NCBI GenBank assembly: GCA_963777855.1
Contig: CAVZRW010000013.1
Span: 1 to 64,000, forward strand
Direction: 5' to 3'
From: Prado023 sp963777855
GTDB taxonomy: Bacteria > Actinomycetota > Actinomycetes > S36-B12 > CAIYMF01
DNA length: 64,000 bases
Position numbers and translations under genes: made by a program. This document shows positions 35,493-43,465 of the stretch, in pieces (the stretch's first letter is position 1; each line of letters begins with the position of its first letter). The notes under the pieces are model-generated. The model was not told the origin of the DNA. It worked only from the letters and a program-made list of their open reading frames with translations, and did not search any database.

Positions 35493-35519
35493 GGGAATGT
35501 CGATCCCGCGGGGGTTGTT
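35493..35519 (+). promoter_or_regulatory. SigR/SigH-type autoregulatory promoter
   Basis: GGGAAT (35493-35498) is followed after exactly 18 bases by GTT (35517-35519). This fits the consensus GGGAAT-N18-GTT recognised by Streptomyces SigR and mycobacterial SigH. It sits about 100 bases upstream of the sigR-like gene, so the factor probably drives its own transcription on thiol-oxidative stress. Confidence 0.7.
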
Positions 35520-35542
35520 CTCCACGGCGACGCAACCCACCA

Positions 35543-35554
35543 GGAGGGCCCGTG
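35543..35554 (+). promoter_or_regulatory. ribosome site and alternative GTG start for a longer SigR isoform
   Basis: GGAGG (35543-35547) is 4 bases before GTG 35552, which is in frame with the sigR ATG and open throughout. It adds 23 residues (VLLAIPDIPRTAGSSALPLP and following). Only transcripts from the upstream SigR-type promoter would carry this site. Confidence 0.55.
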
Positions 35555-35620
35555 CTGCTCGCGATCCCGGACATCCCGCGCACCGCGGGGTCCTCGGCTT
35601 TGCCGCTACCCTCTGCAGGT

Positions 35621-36232
35621 ATGGCAACCGCCCAGCCCCCGACCGAGTCGGATGCCCAGCGGTCCGCGCGCTTCGAGCGCGACGCCCTGCCCCATCTCGA
35701 CGCCCTCTACAGCGCCGCGCTGAAGCTCACCCGCTCGCCCGCGGAGGCTGAGGACCTGGTTCAGGAGACCTTCCTGAAGGCCTTCTCGTCGTTCCACCAG
35801 TACACCGACGGCACGAACCTGCGCGCGTGGCTGTACCGGATCATGACCAACACCTTCATCAACTCCTACCGCAAGAAGCAGCGCCAGCCCCTGCAGTCCA
35901 ACACCGACGACGTCGAGGACTGGCAGATGGCCCGCGCCGAGGGTCACAGCTCGGGTGGGCTGCGCTCGGCGGAGGCCGAGGCGCTCGACCGGCTGGCCGA
36001 CTCCGACGTCACCGCTGCGCTGGCGGCCCTTCCGGAGGACTTCCGGATGGCGGTGTACTACGCCGACGTCGAGGGCTTCGCCTACAAGGAGATCGCGGCC
36101 ATCATGGGCACGCCGGTGGGCACCGTGATGTCGCGCCTGCACCGCGGGCGCAAGATGCTGCGCGCCCTGCTCAACGACTACGCCATCGAGCGGGGCCTGA
36201 TCCCCGCCGAGGTCGAGGAGGGGCGCTCATGA
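35621..36232 (+). CDS. sigR: ECF sigma factor SigR/SigH (thiol-oxidative stress)
   Basis: A 203-residue ECF sigma factor of the SigR/SigH group. Region 2: YSAALKLTRSPAEAEDLVQE and LRAWLYRIMTNTFINSYRKK. Region 4: ALPEDFRMAVYYADVEGFAY, then KEIAAIMGTPVGTVMSRLHR. It directs genes for thioredoxin, mycothiol and protein-quality functions in relatives. ATG 35621 has TACCCT (35607-35612) 8 bases upstream, giving a housekeeping leaderless message. A longer form from GTG 35552 is possible. The anti-sigma gene overlaps its stop by 4 bases. Confidence 0.93.
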   Translation: MATAQPPTESDAQRSARFERDALPHLDALYSAALKLTRSPAEAEDLVQETFLKAFSSFHQYTDGTNLRAWLYRIMTNTFINSYRKKQRQPLQSNTDDVEDWQMARAEGHSSGGLRSAEAEALDRLADSDVTAALAALPEDFRMAVYYADVEGFAYKEIAAIMGTPVGTVMSRLHRGRKMLRALLNDYAIERGLIPAEVEEGRS

Positions 36233-36501
36233 GCTGCGGGAACCCCCACGAGCTCGACTGCCGTGAGGCCCTGGCCCACCTCTACGAGTTCATCGACGGG
36301 GAGGTGGGCGTGCACGACAAGGAGCAGATCTCCCAGCACCTGCACGAGTGCGGGCCCTGCCTGGCCGAGCACGATGTGGAGCAGATCGTCAAGGCCCTCG
36401 TCGCCCGCTCGTGCAGCGAGCACGCCCCCAGCCAGCTGCGGGCCCGGCTGATCGCCGAGTTCGTCGCGGTGCGCATCCGGCTGGACCCACCCGCGCGGTA
36501 G
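36229..36501 (+). CDS. rsrA: zinc-binding redox anti-sigma factor RsrA
   Basis: A 90-residue ZAS-family anti-sigma factor holding SigR inactive until oxidised. Its Cys3, Cys11, His37, Cys41, Cys44 and Cys62 fall at the same residue numbers as those of Streptomyces RsrA, including the zinc ligands (Cys3, His37, Cys41, Cys44) and the Cys11-Cys44 redox pair. RsrA Cys61 is replaced by Ser. The start overlaps the sigR stop (ATGA), so production is coupled. Confidence 0.93.
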   Translation: MSCGNPHELDCREALAHLYEFIDGEVGVHDKEQISQHLHECGPCLAEHDVEQIVKALVARSCSEHAPSQLRARLIAEFVAVRIRLDPPAR

Positions 36502-36503
36502 CC

Positions 36504-36962
36504 GTGGCCCACCTGTCGCAGTACCTGCTCGACCCGGCCGTGCGTGCCCAGGTCGTCACCGATGCCTGCGTGCTGGTGGATGTGGAGCTGTCCCGGGCCA
36601 GCGGCCTCTCCGGGCTGGCGATGCGCTCGGCCCACCGCGTGGTCCGCGGCGTGCGCCCGGGGATGATCCCCCAGGCCGTCGACAGCCTGCTGCCGGCCTT
36701 CACCGAGCAGCTCGACCCGTTCTACCAGGCGGCGCTGGACGAGGGGTCGCCGGTGCCGAGCGTGCTCGGCGCCCGGCGCCGCGAGGTGGCCGACTCGCTG
36801 CTGTCCATCACCGACGAGCGCGTGGGGCGCAGCAGCAACGCCGGGGTGCGCCGCGCCTACCAGGGCGTGCGCGGATCCGCCCGTGGCTACGTCGAGGCCG
36901 CCGCCCCGGGGATCGGCAGGCTCATCGAGGCCCACACGCCCCCCGCCCGCGCCGGTCGATAG
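36504..36962 (+). CDS. DUF6918 family protein
   Basis: A 152-residue helical protein recognised as the DUF6918 type by the pattern LSQYLLDPAVRAQVVTDACV, VDSLLPAFTEQLDPFY, and a terminal RGYVEAAAPGIGRLIEAH. No signal or membrane segment. GTG 36504 comes 2 bases after the rsrA stop, so it belongs to the sigR-rsrA operon. Function unknown; its position suggests a link to the stress regulon. Confidence 0.75.
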   Translation: MAHLSQYLLDPAVRAQVVTDACVLVDVELSRASGLSGLAMRSAHRVVRGVRPGMIPQAVDSLLPAFTEQLDPFYQAALDEGSPVPSVLGARRREVADSLLSITDERVGRSSNAGVRRAYQGVRGSARGYVEAAAPGIGRLIEAHTPPARAGR

Positions 36963-36971
36963 CCCTCGCTC

Positions 36972-37374
36972 TCAGCCGGCCTGCGCGTAAGCCGTCGACA
37001 CCCACCCGGCCAGCGCTGAGTCGAGATCCTCGGCGCGGCGGACCTCGAGGTGGTGCATGAACCTGCCCGGGTAGGGCTCGACGACCTGGGCGAACCGCAC
37101 GCTGTCCAGCCGTTCGCGCAGGCCCAGGCTCAGCACGACCTCGGCCCGGGGACGGGCCAACCAGCGACCCGGCAGCCACAGCCAGGCGAACCCGATCCGA
37201 TGGCGCCACACCGACCTGGGTCGAGGTCAGGCGCACCGTGGCCGGCCCGAGGCCGGCGAGCACCCCGCACGTCCACCCGAACGTCGTCGCGCCGAGCGCC
37301 GTGCTGGCCAGGAACGGCCCGACCGCGGCCACGGCGCGCGGGTCGTCGAGTGCCCATTCCTGTGCGTGCGTCAC
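36972..37374 (-). CDS. DUF5655-domain protein, one frameshift
   Basis: About 133 residues. The C-terminal part (GFAWLWLPGRWLARPRAEVV, VVEPYPGRFMHHLEVR and AGWVSTAYAQAG) is typical of DUF5655. The N-terminal part (VTHAQEWALDDPRAVAA) is in another frame; one extra base near 37213 separates them, and total length 3n+1 agrees. The start is GTG 37374, leaderless with TAGCGT (37382-37387) 7 bases upstream. The domain's function is not established. Confidence 0.72.
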
Positions 37375-37423
37375 GGCGACGACGCTACCGGCGCCGGGGA
37401 CGTGATCGGCTCGGACATGACGA

Positions 37424-37448
37424 AGGAGGGGCCCGGTGGACCCCTCCT
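37424..37448 (-). terminator. terminator hairpin after the bL37 gene
   Basis: AGGAGGGG (37424-37431) and CCCCTCCT (37441-37448) form a perfect 8-pair stem with a 9-base loop, about 70 bases downstream of the bL37 stop in its direction of transcription. Confidence 0.5.
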
Positions 37449-37518
37449 CGGTGCATGCCCTCCGGCGGATCACTCCGGCCGGGACGAGCCACGTGGCGCC
37501 AGTGGCGCGTGCGGTGCG

Positions 37519-37593
37519 TCAGGCGTTGGGACGGCGGCCGTGGTTGGCCCCCTTGCCCTTGCGGGCGCGGCGCTTGCGGGCGCGCTTGCTCAT
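37519..37593 (-). CDS. 50S ribosomal protein bL37
   Basis: A 24-residue, strongly basic protein starting MSKRARKRRARKGKGANHG and ending RRPNA. It matches the small actinobacterial ribosomal protein bL37 identified in Mycobacterium smegmatis ribosomes; the ANHG(K/R)RPNA tail is diagnostic. AGGAG lies 7 bases before ATG 37593. It is too short for most gene finders. It probably sits on the 50S subunit near 23S rRNA. Confidence 0.88.
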   Translation of the reverse strand: MSKRARKRRARKGKGANHGRRPNA

Positions 37594-37711
37594 GGTCGTC
37601 TCCTCGTGGTGGGAATCGCCCCATGGTCGCACACGCCGCGCGGGCCGGGGAAATCCCGATCGGATGATTGTCGGGCCCGAGGTCAAGACCGGGCCCCGGG
37701 GCGCCGAATAG

Positions 37712-38859
37712 GTGGACGTGAGCCTTACTTCCGTGGGATCGGTGTCGTTCGGCATGTCGGAGCGATCGACCCGGGCAACCTCCGCCCGGTCGGTCGAGCC
37801 GTACCTGCGCGCGCTGGTCGAATCCGGGGGCTCGGACCTGCACATCAAGGTGGGCTCGCCGCCGCGCGTGCGCATCGATGGTCGCCTGCGCAAGCTGCAG
37901 GCACCCGAGCTGACCGCGGAGGACACCGAGCACATGGTCCGCCAGGTGCTGCGCTCGGACCTCGTCGAGTACTTCGAGCGCACCTGCGAGGCGGACTTCG
38001 CCTACTCGATCGAGGGCATGGGCCGGTTCCGCGTCAACGCCTTCCGCCAGCGCGGGTCGGCCGGGATGGTGTTCCGGCGCGTGTCCATCGGTGCCGAGCC
38101 GCTGGAGAAGCTGGGCCTGCCCCGGTCGTCTCGGCGCTGGCCACCGAGCCGCGCGGCCTGGTGCTGGTCACCGGCCCGACCGGCTCGGGGAAGTCGACGA
38201 CCCTGGCCGGCATGGTCGACCACGTCAACAGCCACCGCGAGGTCAATATCGTCACGATCGAGGACCCGATCGAGATCATCCACTTCGACAAGCTCGGCAT
38301 GATCAGCCAGCGCGAGGTGCACGTCGACACCGACGACTTCGCCACCGCCATGCGCGGGGCCATGCGCCAGGACCCCGACGTGATCATGGTCGGCGAGATG
38401 CGCGACATCGAGACGGTGAAGGCCGCCATCACCGCCTCCGAGACCGGCCACCTGGTGATGTCGACCCTGCACACGGTGGACGCCCAGGAGACGGTGGCCC
38501 GCATCATCGACTTCTTCCCGCCGCACGAGCAGCAGCAGGTGCGCCTGTCGCTGGCCGGGGCGCTGCGCGGGATCCTCTGCCAGCGGCTGGTCCCCCGCGC
38601 CGACGGCCGCGGCCGGGCCGTGGTGATGGAGGTCTGCGTCAACACCGGCCGCGTGGCCGATGCCATCGCCGACCCCGCCAAGACCTCGATGCTGGCCAGC
38701 CTGGTCGCCGAGGGCGGGTACTACGGGATGCAGACCTTCGACCAGCACCTCACGGCGCTCTACCGTGACGGCATGGTCAGCCTCGATGCGGCCCTGGCCG
38801 CCTCCAGCAACCCCCACGACCTGATGGTCGAGCTGCGCCGCCTGGGCCTGGTCTCCTGA
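37712..38859 (+). CDS. PilT-like type IV pilus/twitching ATPase, one frameshift
   Basis: About 380 residues. The N-terminal PAS-like domain (SDLHIKVGSPPRVRIDG) is followed by the ATPase core: Walker A GPTGSGKSTT, Asp box IVTIEDPIEI, Walker B RQDPDVIMVGEMRD, His box TGHLVMSTLHT. One missing C near 38122 breaks the frame just before VVSALATEPRGLVLVTG. The start is uncertain (GTG 37712 or GTG 37718; ATG 37755 is possible). No other pilus genes are in the window. PilT normally powers pilus retraction; alternative roles are possible in an actinomycete. Confidence 0.85.
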
Positions 38860-38901
38860 CCCCGCAGCCGGCGCGCGGGTGCCGCTGGCTAGCCTCCCTC
38901 C

Positions 38902-39258
38902 ATGACCACTGTGCACTTCACCGTGACCCCCGCCGACACCGCCGAGGCCCTCGGCAGCGGCGACGTGCCCGTGCTGGGCACCCCGCGACTGCTGGCGTGG
39001 ATGGAGGCGGCCACCGTGGCGGCGATGGCCGGCCGCCTGCCTGCGGAGCGCACCAGCGTGGGGGTGGAGGTGACCATGGCCCACCTGCGCGCGAGCGCCG
39101 TGGGCGCCGAGGTCGAGGTCGAGGTGGCCGACCTGGTCGAGGACGGGCGCAGGGTCGCCTTCGGCGTGATCGCCCGGGAGGTCGGCGGGGCCACACTGGC
39201 CACGGCGCGGATCGTGCGCGCGGTGGTTGGCCGCGAGTCCTTCCTGGCAGGGCTCTGA
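38902..39258 (+). CDS. FlK-like hotdog thioesterase
   Basis: A 118-residue single-hotdog protein. Thr27 (LGTPRLLAW), Glu35 (WMEAATVAA) and His61 (TMAHLRASAVG) have the same spacing (8 and 26 residues) as the Thr42-Glu50-His76 catalytic triad of fluoroacetyl-CoA thioesterase FlK. It probably hydrolyses a small acyl-CoA; fluoroacetate resistance is not implied. The start is leaderless, TAGCCT (38890-38895) 6 bases before ATG 38902. Confidence 0.8.
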   Translation: MTTVHFTVTPADTAEALGSGDVPVLGTPRLLAWMEAATVAAMAGRLPAERTSVGVEVTMAHLRASAVGAEVEVEVADLVEDGRRVAFGVIAREVGGATLATARIVRAVVGRESFLAGL

Positions 39259-39379
39259 CCGGCCCGGAAGGCCCACTGCACCGTGCGTTAGCCGGACCAT
39301 GACCGTCCTGTGGCAGGACCTTGGCGGTCCGACTGCGTACCGTCGTGGTGCAGCACACTGACGTCCACGAAGGAGTCCC

Positions 39380-40042
39380 ATGTTCGCCCGCCGCATGACC
39401 CTCGCCCTCTCCGGTGCCGTCCTGGCCACGAGCCTCGTCGGAGCCCCCGCCCTGGCAGGTCAGGCCCCCGCGCCGGCCCCCACGTTCCGCAACTCCTGCT
39501 CGCCGAAGGTCGCGGCACTTCCGGCTGAGATCAAGGGCGCGCCCAAGGGCTTCGGCGCCGGCGCGGTCACCGGCCAGGACCTGGGTCTCTACGTCTGGCA
39601 CGACAAGAAGGGCTGGCGCGTGCGCCTGACTCACGACCTGCCCAAGGTCAACGGCAAGGCACAGCTGGTCACCGTGCGCGGGCGGATCACCGCCAGCCGG
39701 CCGCTGACGAACGTGCGCACGGTGCGCCTGGAGCCCAAGCAGCGTGGCGAGTGGGTGGCGGTCAAGCGCCCGGCCCGCCGGTCGCTTGACTTCCGGTTCG
39801 TCAACGCCGGGTACATCGACGGCGTCAACTTCACCGCCGGCTGCGCCGGGCGGGTCACGGTCAGCGCGTGGCAGGTCGTGAAGGACCCGACCACCGGTGC
39901 GGTGTCGCAGAAGCCGATCCCCGTCTTCGTCGGCTCCGCCCCGACGGCGCTGAGCACCAGCACCACGCCGCTGGCCCTGGACCAGGCCGCCTACGACAAG
40001 GGCGTGTCGAAGCTGACGGTCCTGCGCGCGCCGGTCGGCTGA
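39380..40042 (+). CDS. secreted protein of unknown function
   Basis: A 220-residue exported protein: the signal peptide covers about residues 1-26 (cleavage after APALA). The mature part contains two Cys (NSCSPK and TAGCAGR) that could form a disulfide, and beta-rich sequence (GLYVWHDKKGWRVRLTH, QLVTVRGRITASRPLTNVRT). No catalytic motif is recognised. AAGGAG lies before ATG 39380. A strong terminator follows, so it is transcribed alone. Confidence 0.75.
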   Translation: MFARRMTLALSGAVLATSLVGAPALAGQAPAPAPTFRNSCSPKVAALPAEIKGAPKGFGAGAVTGQDLGLYVWHDKKGWRVRLTHDLPKVNGKAQLVTVRGRITASRPLTNVRTVRLEPKQRGEWVAVKRPARRSLDFRFVNAGYIDGVNFTAGCAGRVTVSAWQVVKDPTTGAVSQKPIPVFVGSAPTALSTSTTPLALDQAAYDKGVSKLTVLRAPVG

Positions 40043-40053
40043 CCCAGCCCCAG

Positions 40054-40092
40054 CCTCGGCCCGGATCAGCCACGCGCTGGTCCGGGCCGAGG
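40054..40092 (+). terminator. strong terminator hairpin after the secreted protein
   Basis: CCTCGGCCCGGA (40054-40065) and TCCGGGCCGAGG (40081-40092) form a perfect 12-pair stem with a 15-base loop, 12 bases after the stop codon. Confidence 0.82.
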
Positions 40093-40148
40093 TGTCCGCG
40101 CGCTTGGTGCACCCGCGCGTGCCGTGCCCGGGGCTAGAGTGGAGCGAA

Positions 40149-40177
40149 CGGAGCCCGGGGTCGATCCCCGAGCTCCG
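40149..40177 (+). promoter_or_regulatory. 5' leader hairpin of the SIS gene
   Basis: CGGAGC-C-CGGGG and CCCCG-A-GCTCCG pair (11 pairs, one mismatch) around TCGAT. The element follows TAGAGT (about 40134-40139), a plausible -10, so it would sit at the very 5' end of the message. It may stabilise or regulate the transcript, or be an operator. Confidence 0.5.
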
Positions 40178-40208
40178 CGTGCACGTGACCACGACGTGAG
40201 GACCGAGC

Positions 40209-41258
40209 ATGAACCAGACCCGCGGCGCACTCATGGCTGCTGAGATCGCCGAGCAGCCCGAGGCCCTGGCCCGGCTGTTGGAGCCCGAGACGCTGCAGCG
40301 GATCGCGGCGCTGGCCGCCACGATCCGCCAGCGCAGTCCCCGGTTCGTCCTGCTCGCTGCGCGCGGCACGAGCGACCACGCAGCGCTCTACGCCAAGTAC
40401 CTGGTCGAGGTGTCGCTCGGGCTCCCGGCCGGGCTGGCCTCCCCGTCGACCATGACCGCCTACGGCGCCCGCCCGGACCTCTCGGACGTGCTCCTGCTGA
40501 CCGTGAGCCAGAGCGGGGGATCGCCGGACCTCGTCGAGACCGTGCGCACCGCGCGCTCCGGGGGCGCCACCACCCTGTCGGTGACCAACAACCCCGGCAG
40601 CGAGCTCGCCGCCGAGTCCGAGCTGCACCTGGACATCCAGGCCGGACCCGAACGCGCCGTGGCCGCGACGAAGTCCTACTCCGCGCAGTTGCTGGCCCTC
40701 TGGCTGATCGTCGAGTCCTTCCGCGGTGGGGACGCCTCGGCGGCCCATGGGATCCCCGAGGCGGCAGCCAGCCTGGTGGACCGACGCGGGGAGGTCGCCA
40801 CGCTGGCCGCGCGCTACCGGTTCACCGACCGGCTGGTGACCACCGGCCGTGGGTACTCCTACCCGACCGCCCGCGAGGCGGCGCTCAAGCTCATGGAGAC
40901 CTCCTACGTGGCGGCGCACGCCTTCTCCGGTGCCGACCTGCTGCACGGCCCCCTGGCGATGATCGACCACGACCACCCGGTGATCGCGATCGTGCCCGAC
41001 GGCCTCGGGGCCGAGGCGATGAAGCCGGTGCTCGAGCGGCTGTCCGACCGCGGCGCGGACGTCGCCGTGTTCGGCGGCTCGGACTCCTCCGGGCTGGGCA
41101 CCGTGGGCTTCGACCTGGGGTGCCCGGGGATCACCGAGGAGCTGCACCCGGTCGTCGACATCATCCCCCTGCAGCAGCTGGCGCTGGAGATGACCCTGGC
41201 GCGCGGGTTCGACCCGGACTCCCCGCGGGGCCTGAGCAAGGTCACCCGGACGCTGTGA
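40209..41258 (+). CDS. double-SIS sugar isomerase/deaminase (GlmS-C or NagB-II type)
   Basis: A 349-residue protein with two SIS domains. The first has LLAARGTSDHAALYAKY and VSQSGGSPDLVETV; the second has TTGRGYSYPTAREAALKLME and ELHPVVDIIPLQQLA. This is the isomerase half of glucosamine-6-phosphate synthase without the glutaminase domain, as in NagB-II deaminases. It probably interconverts amino-sugar and fructose phosphates. No nag or transporter genes are adjacent. The 5' leader carries a hairpin. Confidence 0.85.
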   Translation: MNQTRGALMAAEIAEQPEALARLLEPETLQRIAALAATIRQRSPRFVLLAARGTSDHAALYAKYLVEVSLGLPAGLASPSTMTAYGARPDLSDVLLLTVSQSGGSPDLVETVRTARSGGATTLSVTNNPGSELAAESELHLDIQAGPERAVAATKSYSAQLLALWLIVESFRGGDASAAHGIPEAAASLVDRRGEVATLAARYRFTDRLVTTGRGYSYPTAREAALKLMETSYVAAHAFSGADLLHGPLAMIDHDHPVIAIVPDGLGAEAMKPVLERLSDRGADVAVFGGSDSSGLGTVGFDLGCPGITEELHPVVDIIPLQQLALEMTLARGFDPDSPRGLSKVTRTL

Positions 41259-41320
41259 CCCGGACCGGCCCGCGTTCTCGGCCGTTGCCGGTCACCTGAG
41301 TCCGATCGGAGAGGATCCCC

Positions 41321-42778
41321 ATGGCGGTGCGCACGCTGGCCGAGATCGCGGCCGACCGCACCGACCTCGACCCGTCGGCGGTCGCGCGCTGCGAGGTGCT
41401 CCGCCGCGACCTGGGGCTGCTGGCCGACCTGGCCTTCTCCGACCTGATCCTCTGGCTGCCGGTCTGGAACCAGGGCGGGTACGTGGCCGCAGCGCAGGTG
41501 CGGCCCTCGACGGCCCCGACCCGCTACCCCAACGACCTGCTGGGCACCTTCACCCCGCGGGGGCGGCGCCCGGAGCTCGACCGGGCCTGGCTGGCGCCGG
41601 GCCTGGGCACCCTGATGCCGCGCCTGGACCCGCTGCTGCCCGCAGCGGGCGAGGCGATCGGGGTGGGAGTCACCCCGAACGGGCCGTGGATCGCGGCCCT
41701 GACCCGCTCGGCCGTACCGGCCTCGCGAGACTCCGGGACCCTCGAACGGGTCTACCTGCGCGCCGCCGACGACCTGTTCTCGATGATCCGCGTCGGGGAG
41801 TTCCCCTACCGCGAGGTCAGTGACTCGACCGGTGCGGAGCCGCGCGTGGGCGACGGCCTGATCCGCCTCGACGCCTCGGGGGTGGTCGAGTTCGCCAGCC
41901 CGAACGCCTCCTCGGCCTATCGGCGCCTGGGGCTGGCCACCGACCTGGTGGGTGCCCACCTGGGGCTGATCTCCGGGCGGATCGCCCGGCGCGGGGGAGC
42001 GGTGGACGCGTCGGTGGCCCAGGTCTGCGGTGGGCGCATCCCCGGCGAGGTGGAGCTGGCCTCGGACACCGCTACGGTCACGGTCCGCTCGCTGCCGCTG
42101 CGCCGCGCCGAGGGAACCCGCGGATCCCTGGTGCTCGTGCGCGACGTCACTGAGCTCCGCCGCCGGGAGCGGGCCCTGCTGAGCAAGGACGCGACGATCC
42201 GCGAGATCCACCACCGGGTGAAGAACAACCTGCAGACGGTCGCGGCGCTGCTGCGCCTGCAGGCCCGGCGCCTCGACGAGCCCGGTGCCGCCGCCGCCCT
42301 GGCCGAGGCCGAGCGCCGCGTGGGCGCGATCGCGGTCGTGCACGACCTGCTGGCCCAGGCCAGCTCCGATGAGGTGCCGTTCGACACGGTCGTGGACCGG
42401 CTCATCGCCATGGTGCGCCAGACGGCGGCCCCCGAGGTGGGCAGCCGCGCGCTGGTGCGCTCCGGGTCGTTCGGCGCGTTGGGCGCCGAGCGCGCCTCCG
42501 CCCTGGCGATGGTGCTCGTGGAGATCCTGGCCAATGCGGTGGAGCACGGCCAGGGAGATGTCGAGGTGAACTGCGCGCGGACCGTCGAGGGGCTGGCGCT
42601 GCGGGTCACCGACCACGGGCCCGGGTTCCCGGCCGGGTTCGATGTGGCGGCCTCACCGCGGCTGGGCCTGCGCATCGTGGACACGCTCGTCAGTGAGGAG
42701 CTGCGCGGGGCGCTTCACCTGGGCAGCTCGGGTGGGCGGACCGAGGTGCGCGTGGAGATCCCGGCCGTCGAGCGCTAG
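41321..42778 (+). CDS. pdtaS: PdtaS-type sensor histidine kinase
   Basis: A 485-residue soluble kinase: N-terminal GAF-like and PAS-like sensor domains (about 1-270), then a HisKA_2 domain with REIHHRVKNNLQTVAALLRL (phospho-acceptor in the His297-His298 pair) and an HATPase with EILANAVEHGQ and VTDHGPGFPAG. In mycobacteria PdtaS phosphorylates the ANTAR RNA-binding antiterminator PdtaR, which is not in this window. GAGAGGA precedes ATG 41321. It converges on whiB1, as in Mycobacterium (Rv3220c/Rv3219), which supports the assignment. Confidence 0.93.
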   Translation: MAVRTLAEIAADRTDLDPSAVARCEVLRRDLGLLADLAFSDLILWLPVWNQGGYVAAAQVRPSTAPTRYPNDLLGTFTPRGRRPELDRAWLAPGLGTLMPRLDPLLPAAGEAIGVGVTPNGPWIAALTRSAVPASRDSGTLERVYLRAADDLFSMIRVGEFPYREVSDSTGAEPRVGDGLIRLDASGVVEFASPNASSAYRRLGLATDLVGAHLGLISGRIARRGGAVDASVAQVCGGRIPGEVELASDTATVTVRSLPLRRAEGTRGSLVLVRDVTELRRRERALLSKDATIREIHHRVKNNLQTVAALLRLQARRLDEPGAAAALAEAERRVGAIAVVHDLLAQASSDEVPFDTVVDRLIAMVRQTAAPEVGSRALVRSGSFGALGAERASALAMVLVEILANAVEHGQGDVEVNCARTVEGLALRVTDHGPGFPAGFDVAASPRLGLRIVDTLVSEELRGALHLGSSGGRTEVRVEIPAVER

Positions 42779-42803
42779 CCAGGCTGCGGGGGCGGGGGCA
42801 CGC

Positions 42804-42837
42804 CACAGCGCCCGGGCCGGTCGGCTCGGGCGCTGTG
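42804..42837. terminator. bidirectional terminator between pdtaS and whiB1
   Basis: CACAGCGCCCG (42804-42814) and CGGGCGCTGTG (42827-42837) form a perfect 11-pair stem, with further GCCG/CGGC pairing in the loop, between two convergent genes. Confidence 0.85.
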
Positions 42838-42877
42838 TGGTCGTGGTGCTGTGGTGCGGGAGATCCCGGTGTCTGTG

Positions 42878-43129
42878 TCAGTGGGCGCGGGCGCGGGCCC
42901 GGGCATTGCGGCGCTTGAGCGCGCGGCGCTCGTCCTCGCTGAGCCCGCCCCACACGCCGGCATCCTGGCCGGTCTCGATCGCCCACTTCAGGCAGACGTC
43001 GACGACCTCGCAGCGGTGACAGACGGCGCGGGCCTCCTCGATCTGCATGAGGGCGGGGCCGGTGTTCCCGATCGGGAAGAACAGCTCCGGATCCTCATCA
43101 CGGCAGGCCGCACGGTGGCGCCAATCCAT
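42878..43129 (-). CDS. whiB1: WhiB1 family Fe-S transcriptional regulator
   Basis: An 83-residue WhiB protein. Cys9, Cys37, Cys40 and Cys46 lie at the same positions as in Mycobacterium WhiB1 and bind a [4Fe-4S] cluster sensitive to nitric oxide. The GVWGG turn (about 59-63) and a basic C-terminal tail (RALKRRNARARARAH) for DNA contact are present. The start is ATG 43129. A long upstream region with a CRP-like site precedes it. Convergent with pdtaS. Confidence 0.95.
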   Translation of the reverse strand: MDWRHRAACRDEDPELFFPIGNTGPALMQIEEARAVCHRCEVVDVCLKWAIETGQDAGVWGGLSEDERRALKRRNARARARAH

Positions 43130-43465
43130 GAGTTCCCTACTTTCCTGCACCCTGATCCGGGTACGTCATCCACTGCTCCGGTGGCAGGTCCGGGCCCGAT
43201 TCTGGGCCTCGCAACGCCTCCGGTAGACTCCTCTTCCGGGTGGAACGGGTGTTACCGCCCGGCTGACTGCCGTCAAGGGTTGCAGACGAACCGCCCTGTC
43301 ACAAGGCTTTTCCCCGGCGTGGGCTGGGTTCAGACTGTCGTGTGCGTCACATTATCGTTCCTATCCCGGTAACAATCGGGCAATCGGCGCCCTCCTGCCC
43401 CGTCCCGGCGCGCCTCAGGAGCGGAATCGCCGACGTGGTGGGCGATCCCGGTCGCGGGAAGTTGC
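43130..43465. promoter_or_regulatory. whiB1 upstream region with a CRP-like site
   Basis: No gene is seen in these 336 bases. On the minus strand, GATAAT (43351-43356) resembles a -10. The adjoining TGTGACGCACACGACA (43336-43351) fits the CRP consensus TGTGA-N6-TCACA at 8 of 10 positions. Nearer the gene, TTGACG (43271-43276) with TAACAC at 16 bases is another promoter candidate. Which one is used cannot be decided here. Confidence 0.45.
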
